A stretch of DNA of 64,000 nucleotides from Cacajao melanocephalus (lineage: Eukaryota > Chordata > Mammalia > Primates > Pitheciidae): the NCBI GenBank assembly GCA_963573385.1, contig CAUYLG010033089.1, forward strand, positions 38,222-102,221. The letters run 5' to 3'. Of this stretch, positions 1 to 13,299 are shown one piece after another; within the stretch, counting starts at the first letter, position 1; every line of letters starts with the position of its first letter. The position numbers and the translations under genes are program-made. A model generated the notes under the pieces. It was not told the DNA's origin. It was given only the letters and a program-made list of their open reading frames with translations, and searched no databases.

Positions 1-89
1 TCTCATATGGACTTTTAATTGCTGAATGATTTAATTCTACTCTCTAAGAAGTGACAAGAAAAAGTCTGTGTTACAGAGTCAATACTTAC

Positions 90-221
90 CTAAAAATATC
101 ATTATAAGATAAATCTGAAGAAAAAAGGAAAATCTAACTTTGATTTTCACTGGATATGGCAATGTGAAACTGAATCGTCCCGTCTCATTGAATATTGGAA
201 TGGACTGAATCACTGAGACAG
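90..221 (-). CDS. HACD3: HACD3 coding exon 10 (residues 294-337)
   Basis: This 132-nt exon encodes AVSVIQSIPIFNETGRFSFT, LPYPVKIKVRFSFFLQIYLI and MIFL plus one base of Gly338. It ends in the last membrane helix. The acceptor is TTTTCAG|CTGTC and the donor TTTTTAG|GTAAGT. The final exon, with the basic C-terminal ER-retention-like tail, lies beyond position 1. Confidence 0.95.
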
Positions 222-810
222 CTGAAAACAGAAATAAGAACTTGTTAGAAGCAAATTAAACAGTCACATCTAATGACAGGACCTTCCAGCCCCTAGTACT
301 CTATAAAGTTTCAGTTCTGGGTTTGCTGGAAAGGCTTCCTCCTCCCTTTGTACAGAAAGCTCATGCCTCTTCTTTTTCTCCCCTAGTTTTCTAAGAGATC
401 AGCCTCCAGCCTGTCAACAGAGAGACAGATGAGGAAGTCATGGCAGTGGGCTTCTTCTATTCTATAAAATGGGGAGAAAAATCCCTAGCTGACTTACAAG
501 ATGTTTGTCAGAATAAAATAAAGTCGTTAAGAACTGCCGTTGGAATACTAAAAGTATCATATAAATGGGAAGCAGGCAGGACGTGACCACCTGGCTTACC
601 AGTGTTACGAAATGAGCTACTTTTCTGGAACAGTCTGAATACCAGGAGTATTATGGAACGAAGCCCATAGAAAGAAATCCTTGAAAAGTTCAACACTTCC
701 ACTTATCAGACTAAGGCTGGCAGAGGGGGGAAGAAAGGACTGGTCTCTCAGCCTCTGGGCACCCCCTGGAGCTAAGCTATGAAAGCTAAGCTAAGAGTCC
801 CTGAGAGTAC
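222..810. other. HACD3 intron 9
   Basis: This is intronic sequence between exons 10 and 9, bounded by GT and AG. No Alu or other repeat that I recognise is present. Confidence 0.7.
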
Positions 811-917
811 CTTCCGCCAAACATCCCAGTGGATATACGGGAATCCACACAGTGTAACGAAGCCAAGTGACCACCTTCCAATCCATGTCAACGCACGTTA
901 GCATGTAGAAGGGGTAC
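811..917 (-). CDS. HACD3: HACD3 coding exon 9, catalytic exon (residues 258-293)
   Basis: This 107-nt exon encodes RYPFYMLTCVDMDWKVVTWL then RYTVWIPVYPLGCLAE. By count, Tyr286 and Glu293 are the Tyr-x6-Glu pair matching the catalytic Tyr149/Glu156 of yeast Phs1, so the active site is intact. The acceptor is AATAG|GTACCC and the donor GGAAG|GTACTC. The donor is weaker than the other donors in this gene. Confidence 0.93.
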
Positions 918-2140
918 CTATTGAAAATAAATGATTCAAAAAAAAAAAAAGAAAAGAAATGATTCTAAAGTGAAAACCCACTTCAGGTTCTGAATGCAAC
1001 CTTAGAATGTCATTTAAATAGAAGAATTATATTTCTCAGCCACATATGGCTTCTTCAGAACAGAATTGTAACGCTGGCTATCCACCCATAAACTCCCGTC
1101 ATGCTACACCCTAAATTTTCAAATGATGTGAAATCTCTTTAATGGCAGACTAAGTTTAGGTCTAAAAGGAACCTTCAGTATATGGACTGGATACTCAGAT
1201 GTTTTTTGGCTTTATTCTGAGTTCTGATCTACATTCCCAGTGGGTAAGGATATTAGGTACTTTATTTCTGGATAAATGAGTTGTTACCAAAATTAAAGTA
1301 TACAAAAGACCTCTAACCTAGAATCAGACATACTCTATTTTAAAAGACATCCCATAAGAAAATAAATGTTTCTTCTCAAACAGTAAACATTAACATTAAA
1401 GACCCATAATCTGATCCTTTTGTAGCTCCTAAGCGTGGTAATTGGATTTTCACGCTCATGTGTCAGATGTGCTTCCCTCAAACCTTGTTACATCAGCACA
1501 TTACTTGTCTGATTTTAAAAACATAATCTGTTTTACCTTTGTATTAAGGGTATTAGAGGGTACACTGGGTGCCATGGGACATAGACCACGGTTAAGACAC
1601 AATTTAAGGCTGCGGTTAAGACACAATTTAAGGCTGCTATGGCATGTTTCCCCTCTCAACTAGCAACTTTGTCAAAATACCACCAACCCTGGAGCTAGGA
1701 GTTCGTTTGAAAAATCCTTGCTCCAGCTGACTGAAAGGGAAGAAATACGGAGTATGTGTAGTCTGGTAAAGAAGAATACATCTACTTTAACTGGATCCAT
1801 TTCTTAAAAGATACTTACTCTACTAACAACTGAGAATGGGAAAATTAGGTCAGAGGCCATTTCAAACTTCAATAGTCTTGTACTATAAGAGTCATTTCTA
1901 TCACCCCTTGTAGAAAGTTAGTCTCAAACTAGTTCTGTCCAACCTGGATTGCTACTTCAACCTCATGTTTTTCTTCAGCCCTTTCAAGAATTTTTCCATG
2001 TGGATGAGTCCTCTCTTTCCAAGACTGCAAGATCCTGAAGTCATGGTAAGATGAATCTTCCCTTTCGCTGGTTCTCCCCTTCTGCTCCCTAGTATCCAAT
2101 CTGGTATTATGATCCAACGACGGCTTAAAAAATATCTGCT
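918..2140. other. HACD3 intron 8, repeat-poor part
   Basis: This holds mostly unique sequence, an A-rich tract near 938-950 and the 24-bp tandem repeat listed separately. No exon-like reading frame is supported. Confidence 0.6.
1589..1636. repeat. Perfect 2 x 24-bp tandem duplication
   Basis: A 24-bp unit (1589-1612, beginning CGGTTAAGACAC) is followed directly by an identical copy (1613-1636). The identity implies a recent event. Confidence 0.9.
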
Positions 2141-2445
<305 letters not shown>

Positions 2446-2602
2446 TCAACTTTGCAGAGCACATAGGTGCAACCAGAATTCTCCACATATGTAATTTTAG
2501 TCCCAAACCAAAGGAGACTCCGGTTAAGATAGCAACTTCCTCAAGAACAGAGCTGCTGCAAAGGGAGATGCATTCAAACACTGCCCTGGCATTTCTACCC
2601 AC

Positions 2603-2715
2603 CTGAAAATTTCAACTATGCTCCACAGATAAAACACAAAGAAAACCACAGCTTTGTTTTGCATTTCTTCCATAGTGCCAATGACGATAAACAAAATAAA
2701 ATTTCTTCCAAGAAG
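2603..2715 (-). CDS. HACD3: HACD3 coding exon 8 (residues 221-257)
   Basis: This 113-nt exon encodes LLGRNFILFIVIGTMEEMQN then KAVVFFVFYLWSIVEIF plus two bases of Arg258. It spans two hydrophobic segments. The acceptor is CTAATAG|CTTC and the donor TTTCAG|GTGGGT. Confidence 0.95.
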
Positions 2716-3072
2716 CTATTAGAAAGACCCAAAAAGAGAGAAAAAAGTTAATAAAATATATGTAAAGGTATATAAATGTGTTATGTAAAACCTAACACCA
2801 CTAAATGCAAGGCAAATAAAAAAGATTGGGCTTGACGAGTTTAATCCTGCTCCAGTCTTGGAACAAGTAAAGGGCCCAAACCAGTCTTTGTGACTAGATA
2901 GGTACGGTATTTTGTGTGTGTAAATATATTATAAATCATTTATTTAAAATACGCACACATGTTCAAACACAGTCTAAAGAATACTGCCAAATAAACATCT
3001 GGGTTTACATAACCCATGTTAAGAAATAGAGCACTACTAGTGTGAGACCCCTGTAACTAAAATCACTGCATA

Positions 3073-4650
<1,578 letters not shown>

Positions 4651-4824
4651 AATCTACAGGTAAGTATGAGAACTAACAATATTATAGTGTCGAGTCTTAT
4701 AATTCAAGAAAAGTATATCTGTATACTTACTTTTTGTGCTCTGAATTCCTTCCTGTACCTCAAACAGTTCACTAATTTTCTCTTTAGCTGTATCTAATCT
4801 ACTACACAAACTATCCATTAAATT

Positions 4825-5114
4825 TTTATTTATTTTTAGAAACAGGGGTCTTGCCCTATTGCCCAGGTTGGAGGGCAGTGGCATGATCACAGCTCACTGC
4901 AACATCGAACTCCTGCACTCAAGGTATCCTTCTGTCTCAGCCTCTCAAGTAGTAGGAATACAGGTGCACACCACCATGTCTGGCTTTGATTTTTATTTTT
5001 TTAAGGGTCTCACTATGCTGTCTAGGCTGGTCTCAAACTACTGGCCTCAAGCAGTCCTCCTGCCTCAGTTTCCTAAAGTGTGGGGATTACAGGCATGAGC
5101 CACCATGCCTGGTT
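4825..5114 (-). mobile_element. Alu, antisense, old
   Basis: TTTATTTATTTTTAGAAACA leads, and CACCATGCCTGGTTG closes it. Many substitutions suggest an AluJ-like age. Confidence 0.85.
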
Positions 5115-5466
5115 GTAAATTTTAAAGTTGAGTTACTGTACTTTTCATTAATAGAAGTTTTTAAGATGTACTGCCTTCATCTACAAAAGGTGGGAGGAGA
5201 CCAAGTACATTTGTAACTAAGGAGACTGAAGGTAGGTTTTTCTGCTCCTGCCTAAGAATCAAATTTCCCTAGTCTTAAAGCTCTTTATAACTTTGTGATT
5301 TCATGAGGATATTATAAAACATGAAATACACCTGAAACAGTAAAAGTCTACTTTGGTAAATATCCCTGGGGTTCTAAATGTCCTTTCTTGTTCAGGTAAA
5401 ATAATGCTATTCCTGTACAAATAGGTGTTTTTTACTAATTGAGACTTCTTAGCAAAATGTAACATA

Positions 5467-5825
5467 CAGATATGGTTTGGCTATATCCCCATTCAAATCT
5501 GAACTTGAATTGTATCTCCCAGAATTCCCATATGTATGGGAGGGACCCAGGGGGAAGTAACTGAATCATGGAGGCTAGTCTTTCCCATGCTTTTCTCATG
5601 GTAGTGAATAAGTCTCATGAGATCTGATGGGTTTATCAGGGGTTTCTGCTTTTGCTTCTACCTCATTCTCTCTTGCCACCGCCATGTAAGTGCCTTTCGC
5701 CCTGTGCCATGACTGTGAGACCTTCCCCAGCCACGTGGAACTGTATATCCAATTAAACCTCTTTCTTTTGTAAATTGCCCAGTCTTGGGTATGTCTTTAT
5801 GAGCAGCATGAAAACAGACTAATAC
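5467..5825 (+). mobile_element. Solo THE1-type MaLR LTR
   Basis: This 359-bp LTR runs from GATATGGTTTGGCT near its start to AACAGACTAATAC at its end, close to THE1 length. The direct repeat ACATA flanks it (5462-5466 and 5826-5830), the expected 5-bp target duplication. No internal region remains, so it is a solo LTR left by recombination of an old ERVL-MaLR provirus. Confidence 0.88.
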
Positions 5826-5889
5826 ACATACCTACTAGACAAATAATGGGACCTTCCATTACCCACCCTTCAGCTCAACTATTCAATAC

Positions 5890-6017
5890 CTGGATCAGAG
5901 AAGGCAGTAGTGGTGACGAAGTAACTCCAATTGCTGCATTGATAGTTTCCACAACTGCCAGCATCTGGCAGAAATACATCATGTCAGCCACAGTATGAAA
6001 TGTGTCATAAAAGGACT
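5890..6017 (-). CDS. HACD3: HACD3 coding exon 7 (residues 178-220)
   Basis: This 128-nt exon encodes ESFYDTFHTVADMMYFCQML, AVVETINAAIGVTSSPLLPS and LIQ. It contains the HACD-family Q-x-L-A-x-x-E-x-x-N-A-A-x-G signature in a membrane helix. The acceptor is GCCCATAG|AGTCC and the donor ATCCAG|GTATTG. Ser211 and Leu214 appear to differ from the human protein as I remember it. Confidence 0.95.
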
Positions 6018-6248
6018 CTATGGGCACAGATACACATTAAGGGTGAATCAGATGGTAAATTCCAACAGAATTATTTCTCAAACTAGATCCCTCCTTTCAT
6101 GAAAATAACTGTAGGAAAGGAGTAACAAACATCCAGTCAGATTCAAGTTTCTTACTTAACTAAGCAGGAAGAGTGCAGGCCACTGGGGTCAGGAATAGTA
6201 AATTCTACTGGTTACCACAACGTTCACACGTAAACCTTACATGCCTTT

Positions 6249-6411
<163 letters not shown>

Positions 6412-7057
6412 ATACTTTCATTATCAGATAGAAAAATCCTCTCCCATTACTCTTTCTTCTCCTAAGTTTTATTACCTATTTATTCATCAAATAAAATTTC
6501 AGAATATTTTAGATCAAATTCTCAAAAATTTCCCATTGGCATTTACCAATGGAATGCCACTGGTCAGAGCCAGAATCCTGTTAAACACATAAATTAATAT
6601 AAGAAGAACTAATATCTTTATGATATTCTTTTAATTCTGTTTTAGAATAGTTCATTTTAGAGCCTATTTAGCCTCCAAAAGGGTGAGACTTCTTTTGGCC
6701 TTGCATAACTTTGGCACTGGAAGTATCATATCAATTTATTTAGTGGTTACTGAACTATCAAGTAGTGAACAAATGAAAGGATTCTATCCCAAGATGTGGC
6801 TCTGGCTAGCTATGGATGTGAACCATTTTTTGACCATCTCTAGGCCTGTTTTCTTACCTGTTAAATGGAAAGAATATCGGTCAACTTATTTCACAAGGCC
6901 ATGGGAAATAAGAGGCATGAAAGCACAACAAAAAGCAGAGGGTGATGCACAAAAGCGGGGGTTATTATTACCATCAAAGGCAGAGAGTGCTCCCTTTGGT
7001 GAGTACTGGGCCAAACTACTGAGAAAGGGAAAATTAATCCTAAAATTTCTTACTTGC

Positions 7058-7168
7058 CTTTTCCCAAGATACAGAATCGCACAGTCAGGTTGACAAAGAT
7101 CCAGGAGAATCCCAAGAATTGCACAAGATTATACATAAACAGGTATCCTTTCCTTAAGTTTGCAAGAG
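7058..7168 (-). CDS. HACD3: HACD3 coding exon 6 (residues 141-177), GC splice donor
   Basis: This 111-nt exon encodes TLANLRKGYLFMYNLVQFLG, then FSWIFVNLTVRFCILGK, the first membrane helix. The acceptor is CTTTACAG|CTC. The donor reads GGAAAAG|GCAAGTAAG, so the intron begins with GC rather than GT. Only that cut keeps frame with exon 7 (G|AG = Glu178). A GT four bases further in would break the frame. Confidence 0.94.
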
Positions 7169-7464
7169 CTGTAAAGAAAAGCAAAGCAGTAAGCTATTAA
7201 AAGCAATAGTCCCAGCAGGAGAGAAGTATATGAGGCATGTCTGGATGACTTCAACCCTTTTCCTTCCTGAGTGCTCGTAAGCTCCCACACAAATACCCGG
7301 TCTAGGTCCTCACCAGCCTGGGCTCCCACTCCCATAGAGAAACGTATGAGGAACATTGCCCTCCAGCGTGTATTTTCAGCAGTCCTTCTTTTCCCCAGCC
7401 TTGAAGGATAGGTATACAGACATAACAAACCCATGAAAGAAATACTACCCCTGGTGTGATATTA

Positions 7465-7466
<2 letters not shown>

Positions 7467-7516
<50 letters not shown>
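7467..7516 (+). repeat. (TG)n microsatellite
   Basis: About 25 uninterrupted TG units. In HACD3 sense it reads (CA)n, about 300 bases upstream of the exon 6 acceptor. Confidence 0.95.
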
Positions 7517-7521
<5 letters not shown>

Positions 7522-7561
7522 CCCATGGTTTCTGGCTCATAACTCCCACAGCCCTTGTTAC

Positions 7562-7670
7562 AGTCTTTTGTTACACTGTTGGGACAATTTAGGCCTTGTT
7601 AAGTCTTTTGTTATACTGTTGGGACAGTCCTGTTTTCTGAGGCCTAAATTGTCCCAACAGTATAACAAAA
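7562..7670. repeat. Three-copy direct/inverted repeat
   Basis: 7562-7586 and 7601-7625 are near-identical direct copies. 7640-7670 is the reverse complement of 7566-7596 at 30 of 31 positions. The transcript could fold into a stem with a 43-nt loop. Confidence 0.85.
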
Positions 7671-7689
7671 CAGAAAGTCACAGAATGCC

Positions 7690-8480
7690 TCTACGACCTT
7701 CCCCTGCCTTCCTTTCAGCTGCCCAAGGCAGGACTCTAATCTGATTGTAGGTCCTAAGACCCTCATTCCAGAGAGGGTCCTGCCTCATACTCTGGAGGAG
7801 GGAACACTGCACAGAGAGGCTGAGAAGAATCTTAACAGACATGCCTTGCTGGGTTTAGATCAGACCCTTTTTGTCCAATCACATTTCAACACAGTTCAAC
7901 ATGCTTTAATCATGCCTATCCGATGAAGTCTCCATAAAAGGCCCAAGGGGACAAGGTTTAGTCAGTTCCAGATAGCAGAACACATGAAGGTTCCTGGAGG
8001 GTGGTACACCTGGGGAGGGCACAGAAGCTCCACACCACTTCCTCCATCCTTCGTCCTAATCTCTTCATCTGTATCCTTCATAATATCCTTTAAAATAAAC
8101 CAGCAAATCCTTTCCCTGAGTTCTGTGGAGCCACACTAGCAAATCAAACTCCAGGAGCGGGTTATGAGAACTGTGATTTATACCCTATTGGTCAGAAGTT
8201 CTGGAGGCCCAGACTCAGGACAGGCATCTAAAGTTGGGGGCAGGGGGATATCTTGGGAACTGAGCCCTCCATCTGTGGGAATCTGATGCTGTCTCTGCGT
8301 AGATAGTGTCAGAATTGAATCAGAGGGCACCCAGCTTGTGTCTGCTGCAGAACTGACTGCTTGCTTGGTGTGTGGGGGAAGAAACCCACACACTTGGTCA
8401 CAGAAGTCTTCTGTGTTGATTGTTTTTGAGTGAGAAAATAGAAAAAAACAGATGAGTCTTGTATTTTTTCCATAACACCT
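7690..8480 (+). mobile_element. LTR-like repeat, family not determined
   Basis: LTR-like features are a CCATAAAAGGCCC box near 7932, an AATAAA near 8093 and the phrases GTTCTGTGGAGCCAC and GTTGGGGGCAGGGGGATA. I recognise the style of an old endogenous retroviral LTR but cannot name the family. The ends are approximate. Confidence 0.45.
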
Positions 8481-8558
8481 GGCAAAAAAATGAGTGGCCA
8501 TCTGAAGAGGCATTACAAAAAGGAAATAAAGATTTCCTCAGCTCCTACTCCTGTCACT

Positions 8559-8672
8559 TTTTTTTTTTTTTTGAGACGAAGACTCACTCTGTCACCCAGG
8601 CTGGAGTGCAGTAGCACCCGCCTTGGCCTCCCAAAGTGCTGGGATTATAGGCGTGAGCCACTGTGCCCAGCC
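8559..8672 (-). mobile_element. Alu with large internal deletion
   Basis: The T tail and first ~45 bases of the antisense right arm run straight into CCGCCTTGGCCTCCCAAAG. About 190 internal bases are missing. Confidence 0.85.
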
Positions 8673-9007
8673 TTTTCTGGAATTTCTTTAAGGTCACTGA
8701 GGTCAAACTAGCTCAAAGAGATATATACAGTAAATGAAAAAAAAAGAATTCGGATATTTGGTTATATATTCATTCAACCAAGCATTAACTGAATACCTAC
8801 AATGTGCAAGGTACTGTGAGGAGAACTACTGGGATACGAAGGTAGTTAAAGGCTGCCCTCAGAGTTTACAATCTAAAACCTGTAATACCAGGTAGGGAGT
8901 GACCAGTAATGTCTTGTGAAATTTTCAAGGGGAAAAAAATGACATTAGGCTGGAGAACTGGGCATCAACCTAGTCTACATGGATAAAGCTGGTATCTAAT
9001 CTGGGCT

Positions 9008-9319
9008 TTTTAATTTTTTTTATTTTTCTAAGATAGGGTCTCACTCTGTTGCCCAGGTTAGAATGCAACAGTGGGACCATAGCTTTCTGCAGTCCTGACC
9101 TCCTGGGATCAACCCATTCTCTCACCTCAGCCTCCCAAGTAGTTAGGTCTTCAGGTCTGTACCACCACACCCTGCTAATTTTATATTATCTTATATTTTG
9201 TAGAAACACAGTCTCGCTATGTTGCCCAGGCCGATCTTGAACTCCAGGCCTAAAAAAAATCCTCCCACCTCAGTCTCCCAAAGTGCTGGGATTACAGGCA
9301 TGAGCCACCATACTTGGCC
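9008..9319 (-). mobile_element. Alu, antisense, old
   Basis: Begins TTTTTATTTTTCTAAGATAG and ends CACCATACTTGGCC. Full length but diverged. Confidence 0.87.
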
Positions 9320-9650
9320 TGATCTAGGCTTTGAAAGATGGGCAGACTGAGGACATACCACAGGAGGACAATTTCAAACCAACATGCAGAAAAATAAGGG
9401 ATGTTAATTTTGTCTGCAGCCTAAGATTCATGCAGATATAGCCAATTACAGAGTAAAGGAAGAAAACAAGGAGTTTTGACAGAGTCATGGTTGAATCAAA
9501 GGAGTAGGGTAAAGACAGTTCTCAAGAGAAGATCTACGCTGTTCAGATGTTGCTGCTACATATTTATTTCTAGGCTACAGATACTCTTCAGAGACATTTG
9601 GTTGGTCCTCAAATAATCAAATTTAATAATGTCAGCAGTCAAAAGCAGCC

Positions 9651-9790
9651 TAAGCCAGGCACAGTGGCACATGTCTGTAATCCCAACTACTTGGGAGGCT
9701 AAGGTAGAAGGATCACTTGAGTCCAGGAGCTCAACATCAGCTTGGACAGCATAGCAAGACCCCATCTAAAAAAAAAAAAAAAAAAAAAAA
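9651..9790 (+). mobile_element. Alu left monomer with long A tail
   Basis: GCCAGGCACAGTGGCACATG leads, followed by a single arm and about 23 A residues. Confidence 0.8.
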
Positions 9791-11090
9791 GGTAGCCTTA
9801 TCCTAAGACTCCAAAAAATGTCAGGTTTCTAGCAACATTTAGCTAATTAAAAGTTTCTTCTTCAAAACTAAAAAAATTATTATACTTTCCCACCATAAAG
9901 AACTTCCTTGATCAGAAAACTTTATGAATTTTGATAAAACAGTTAAAGCTTTACCTAACAAACCAAAAAAATCCATATATTAGAATTTTTATCTATTTTT
10001 GAAGTTTATCCCTTTAAAACACCAAAAAATTAAATCTCAAAGTGGCTTTTTTATGTTGTTATTTTTTGCTTCCACTGATCCTCTCCCCTCCTCAGCTTTT
10101 CTAAAAGAATATTCCCCTAAGGTAGTGGCTATTCAAATCTTTTTAAATCTCTTCTCAAAAGAAACCTTATTTAGGACACCAACACATAAAACACAAAAGA
10201 ATGCTGCTCTGACTGAGGTAGACCTGTTTGTGTGATCTACTCCAAAGCATCTCTGAGAACCCCCTGGGGTACCATGGAACACAGTTTGAAAACTGCTCCA
10301 AAACTTTCCCCTCCCTTATTTATGGCATGCTACATGAGTGCCACTAAAATATGAAAAAGTTCAAATTAGAACAAATAAGGAGAACTTATTTCATTCTGCT
10401 TTTCAGAGGAAGTTTTACATAGACCTGCAGTCTTCCCACTAGAATGTAAGCCCTACTGAGTACAGGTGCTACAATGGATCCCTCTGGGTCTTCATCAAGG
10501 GCCCAGCACAATGCTTGCCATGCAACATGACTGTAACAGATAGCTGCTGAATTTAACGTAACTATATCACCCAGAAGATAATACACTTACAGAGCTTCCT
10601 GCTTAAAGTGGTTAGACGGAAACAGAAATTGATTTGTTAAAGGTTAATGAATAGCAGGACTACACAGAATACTCTCCATCTTTGAGGATGACAATCACAA
10701 TCATGTATCATACAGCCTTTGAGATCTCAGCTGGGAGAAAAATACCAGGCTGAAGGAGTGTAGCCTTAGACCCATGCAATCATTTCCACAGGTCTCTGCA
10801 GGATTTGGTTGCCATCTGCCATGAGGCCAGTCCAGGAGTTCATTCATTCTGCTATACTAGCCTTGGTGTACTCATGATATAACACCCAAAACAGAAAGGA
10901 AACATTAAAGGTAAGGCTTCTGATGTGGGTGTGCACACCTTAAGCACTCGACCTAAAGGGTTTCTCATAAACTCACCCACACAGCTCACTGGGATGAAAT
11001 CATTAGCTCTCCTGACACATCACAATTACTCATACTTCCAAAACTAGCACAAGCTAACTGGTAACTACTATTGCAGCAGAGGCAACTTAC
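9791..11090. other. HACD3 intron 5, Alu-free part
   Basis: There are no Alus. 10430-10560 resembles an L2-type 3' end (a stretch like GAATGTAAGCCC). The remainder is unassigned. Confidence 0.45.
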
Positions 11091-11142
11091 TTTCAGGAGA
11101 GCCTTCGCTTTCCAGTCTGAGTTTATTCAGGCGCTCTTCTTC
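11091..11142 (-). CDS. HACD3: HACD3 coding exon 5 (residues 124-140)
   Basis: This 52-nt exon encodes EEERLNKLRLESEGSPE plus one base of Thr141. It is the charged coiled-coil linker between the CS domain and the membrane domain. The acceptor is TTCTAG|GAAGAA and the donor GAAA|GTAAGT. Confidence 0.95.
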
Positions 11143-12594
11143 CTAGAATTTGGACAAAAGTTTTCCAAGAACACAAGTCAGAATTCCCAGATGCTTGCCA
11201 AAGTCCATATGCTGGTTGTAATCTGACTCCCTCAAAGCCACCTCCTCCAGTTGGGGTCAGTGTATCACTGGGAAAAATATCCTAGGTCATAGGACCAAAC
11301 ACCTAAGTCCTCCTTACTAAGCAGCGTTAGTATCACAGGATGCCCGTCCGTTGTTCACAAAATTAACCCAATCAGCTGGCTTCCAAACTGACAAGTGACC
11401 TCAGAATCTTAAAGCTGGGAAGGACATTCAGAAGATCTGTCACAGTTGGAGAAATAAACAGAAGTTTAAGGCAGGAAGTAGACTGCTATTTTATTTTTCT
11501 AGATTTTTAGTATAAGTTTTCCAGAAGCTAAGATCATGTCTCCAACATCAGTATGAATTCATGTTTAGCTTAACAGAGATACAGATGGATCCATAAAGAA
11601 ATATTTATGGGTGTATGTGTATGCATGGGAAATATATGCAAACATGTCTTTCCTTGTTCTTTTAGTGAAGAGAACCTAAAAGCAATGGCAACCTGGTAAC
11701 AATGAGCATGCCTGGCACCCAGATCTTGGTTTCCAATACCATTCTACAATAAGAAGAACAGAGTTCCCTGAAGAAATAACTGTTCTACGGCTGGAGCAGG
11801 GAACATATGTATAAGACATGCCTGGAGCAGCTTATAGTGCCAGAAAGTAAGGAAGTGCTAAAACAAAACAGTCCCATAATGATGGAGCTTTCTCAAAAAG
11901 ACACAAAAGCCAAAAGATGGGCAGGATGAGGACACAGCCAAAAGCCAGTTAGTGGCCAAAGCTGGAAGATTTGAGCAACAAAATAAATAATATTAGATTA
12001 TAACTCAAAGTATAAAATAAGTATCCATGTACCCACATGATATAAATAAATGATCGAATAAATAAGTAAACGGGAGACAACAGACATGCAGAATTATTAT
12101 TCTATGCAGAATTCCAAATAAATTATATAGATACTCCATCTAAAGGAGAGGAAGCACAACTCCCCATTCCTTAAATGTAGGCTACACATAGTGACTTCCT
12201 TCCAAGGAGTGACAAGAGGAAAATAACCTTACAGTGGAAAAACCTGACAAATATCACCTCAAGCCAGCTGACCTGTGGTTAATATCAACAATGATGTGTC
12301 ATGTTGATAGCATGTACTCTTGATACAATGTGGTAAGAATGGCACTTTACCTCTGCGGTCTTCTCAATATCTATCACCTTAGTCTAGTTGTAAGAAAAAC
12401 ATCAGATTTCAACTGAGGGACAGTCTATAAAATACACAGCCAATACTTGTTGAAAATCATGTCACCAGGTTTTTAGAGGAATTTGTAACTTTGTCACTAT
12501 TCTTTCAGACCCTGAGAGGTTTCTGAAGTAGACTGAATAACGTGGGTTCCCCATGATATGTCTTCAATGGCTAGATCTTAGCATCCTTACTAAC
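11143..12594. other. HACD3 intron 4
   Basis: This is about 1.45 kb with no recognised repeat. It is AT-rich in 11980-12130, and no exon-like frame is seen. Confidence 0.6.
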
Positions 12595-12759
12595 CTTAGC
12601 TCTGAGCTCCATTTCTGCATCAGATTCATCCAGCCAACGATCAAAGTCAGGTGCCAAAAACAGTGGTCGTTTCTCCTGCTTGGTGAGTCTCTCCCACCAC
12701 TGACTCACTTTCTTCTGTACCGTAATGTTTACCTGCCTCTGGGTCAGTTTGTAAATAGG
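12595..12759 (-). CDS. HACD3: HACD3 coding exon 4 (residues 69-123)
   Basis: This 165-nt, phase-0 exon encodes 55 residues, from PIYKLTQRQVNITVQKK to AEMELRAK. It covers the end of the CS domain (with SQWWERL), the conserved FLAPDFDRWLDESD segment and the start of the acidic/basic coiled coil. The acceptor is TCTCCTAG|CC and the donor GCTAAG|GTTAG. A DNA-transposon remnant begins about 30 bases upstream of the acceptor. Confidence 0.95.
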
Positions 12760-12790
12760 CTAGGAGAGAAAGTGAGAATGTGAGAATGCC

Positions 12791-13299
12791 CTCTTCCAGT
12801 CCCTGAAGCAGCACCATGCTATGGCCTGTTAGGAACCAGGCCACACAGCAGGAGGTGAGTGGTGGGCAAGCGAGTGAAACTTCATCTGTATTTACACTTG
12901 CTTCCCACACTTGCATTACCACCTAGGCCCTGCCTCCTGTCAGATCAGCGTTGGCATTCACAGAGGAGCACAAACTCTATTGTGAACTGTGCATGCTAGG
13001 AATCTAGGTTGTGCACTCTTTATGAGAATCTAATGCCCGATAATCTATTACTGTCTCCCATTACCCTCAGTGGGACTGTCTAGTTGCAGGAAAACAAGCT
13101 CAGGGCTCCCACTGATTCTATTTTATGGTGAGTAGTATAATTATTTCATTATATATTACAATGTAATAATAACAGAAATAAAGTGCACAATACAAGTAAT
13201 ACATTTGAATCACCCTGAAACCATCCCCACCCCACCATCTGTGGAAAAAGTACCTTCCACAAAACCAGTCCCTGGTACCAAAAAGGTTGGGGACCGCTG
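12791..13299. mobile_element. hAT-type DNA transposon remnant
   Basis: The two ends are inverted versions of one another: CCTGTTAGGAACCAGGCC-type sequence near the start and GGTTGGGGACCGCTG at the end, with CCAGTCCCTGGTACCA between. GAGAATCTAATGCC lies inside. This resembles a hAT-superfamily non-autonomous element. The family name is uncertain. Confidence 0.55.

Noticed and set aside
7302..7744. Frames reading as poly-(CV) or poly-(HT)
   Set aside because: They are translations of the TG/CA microsatellite.
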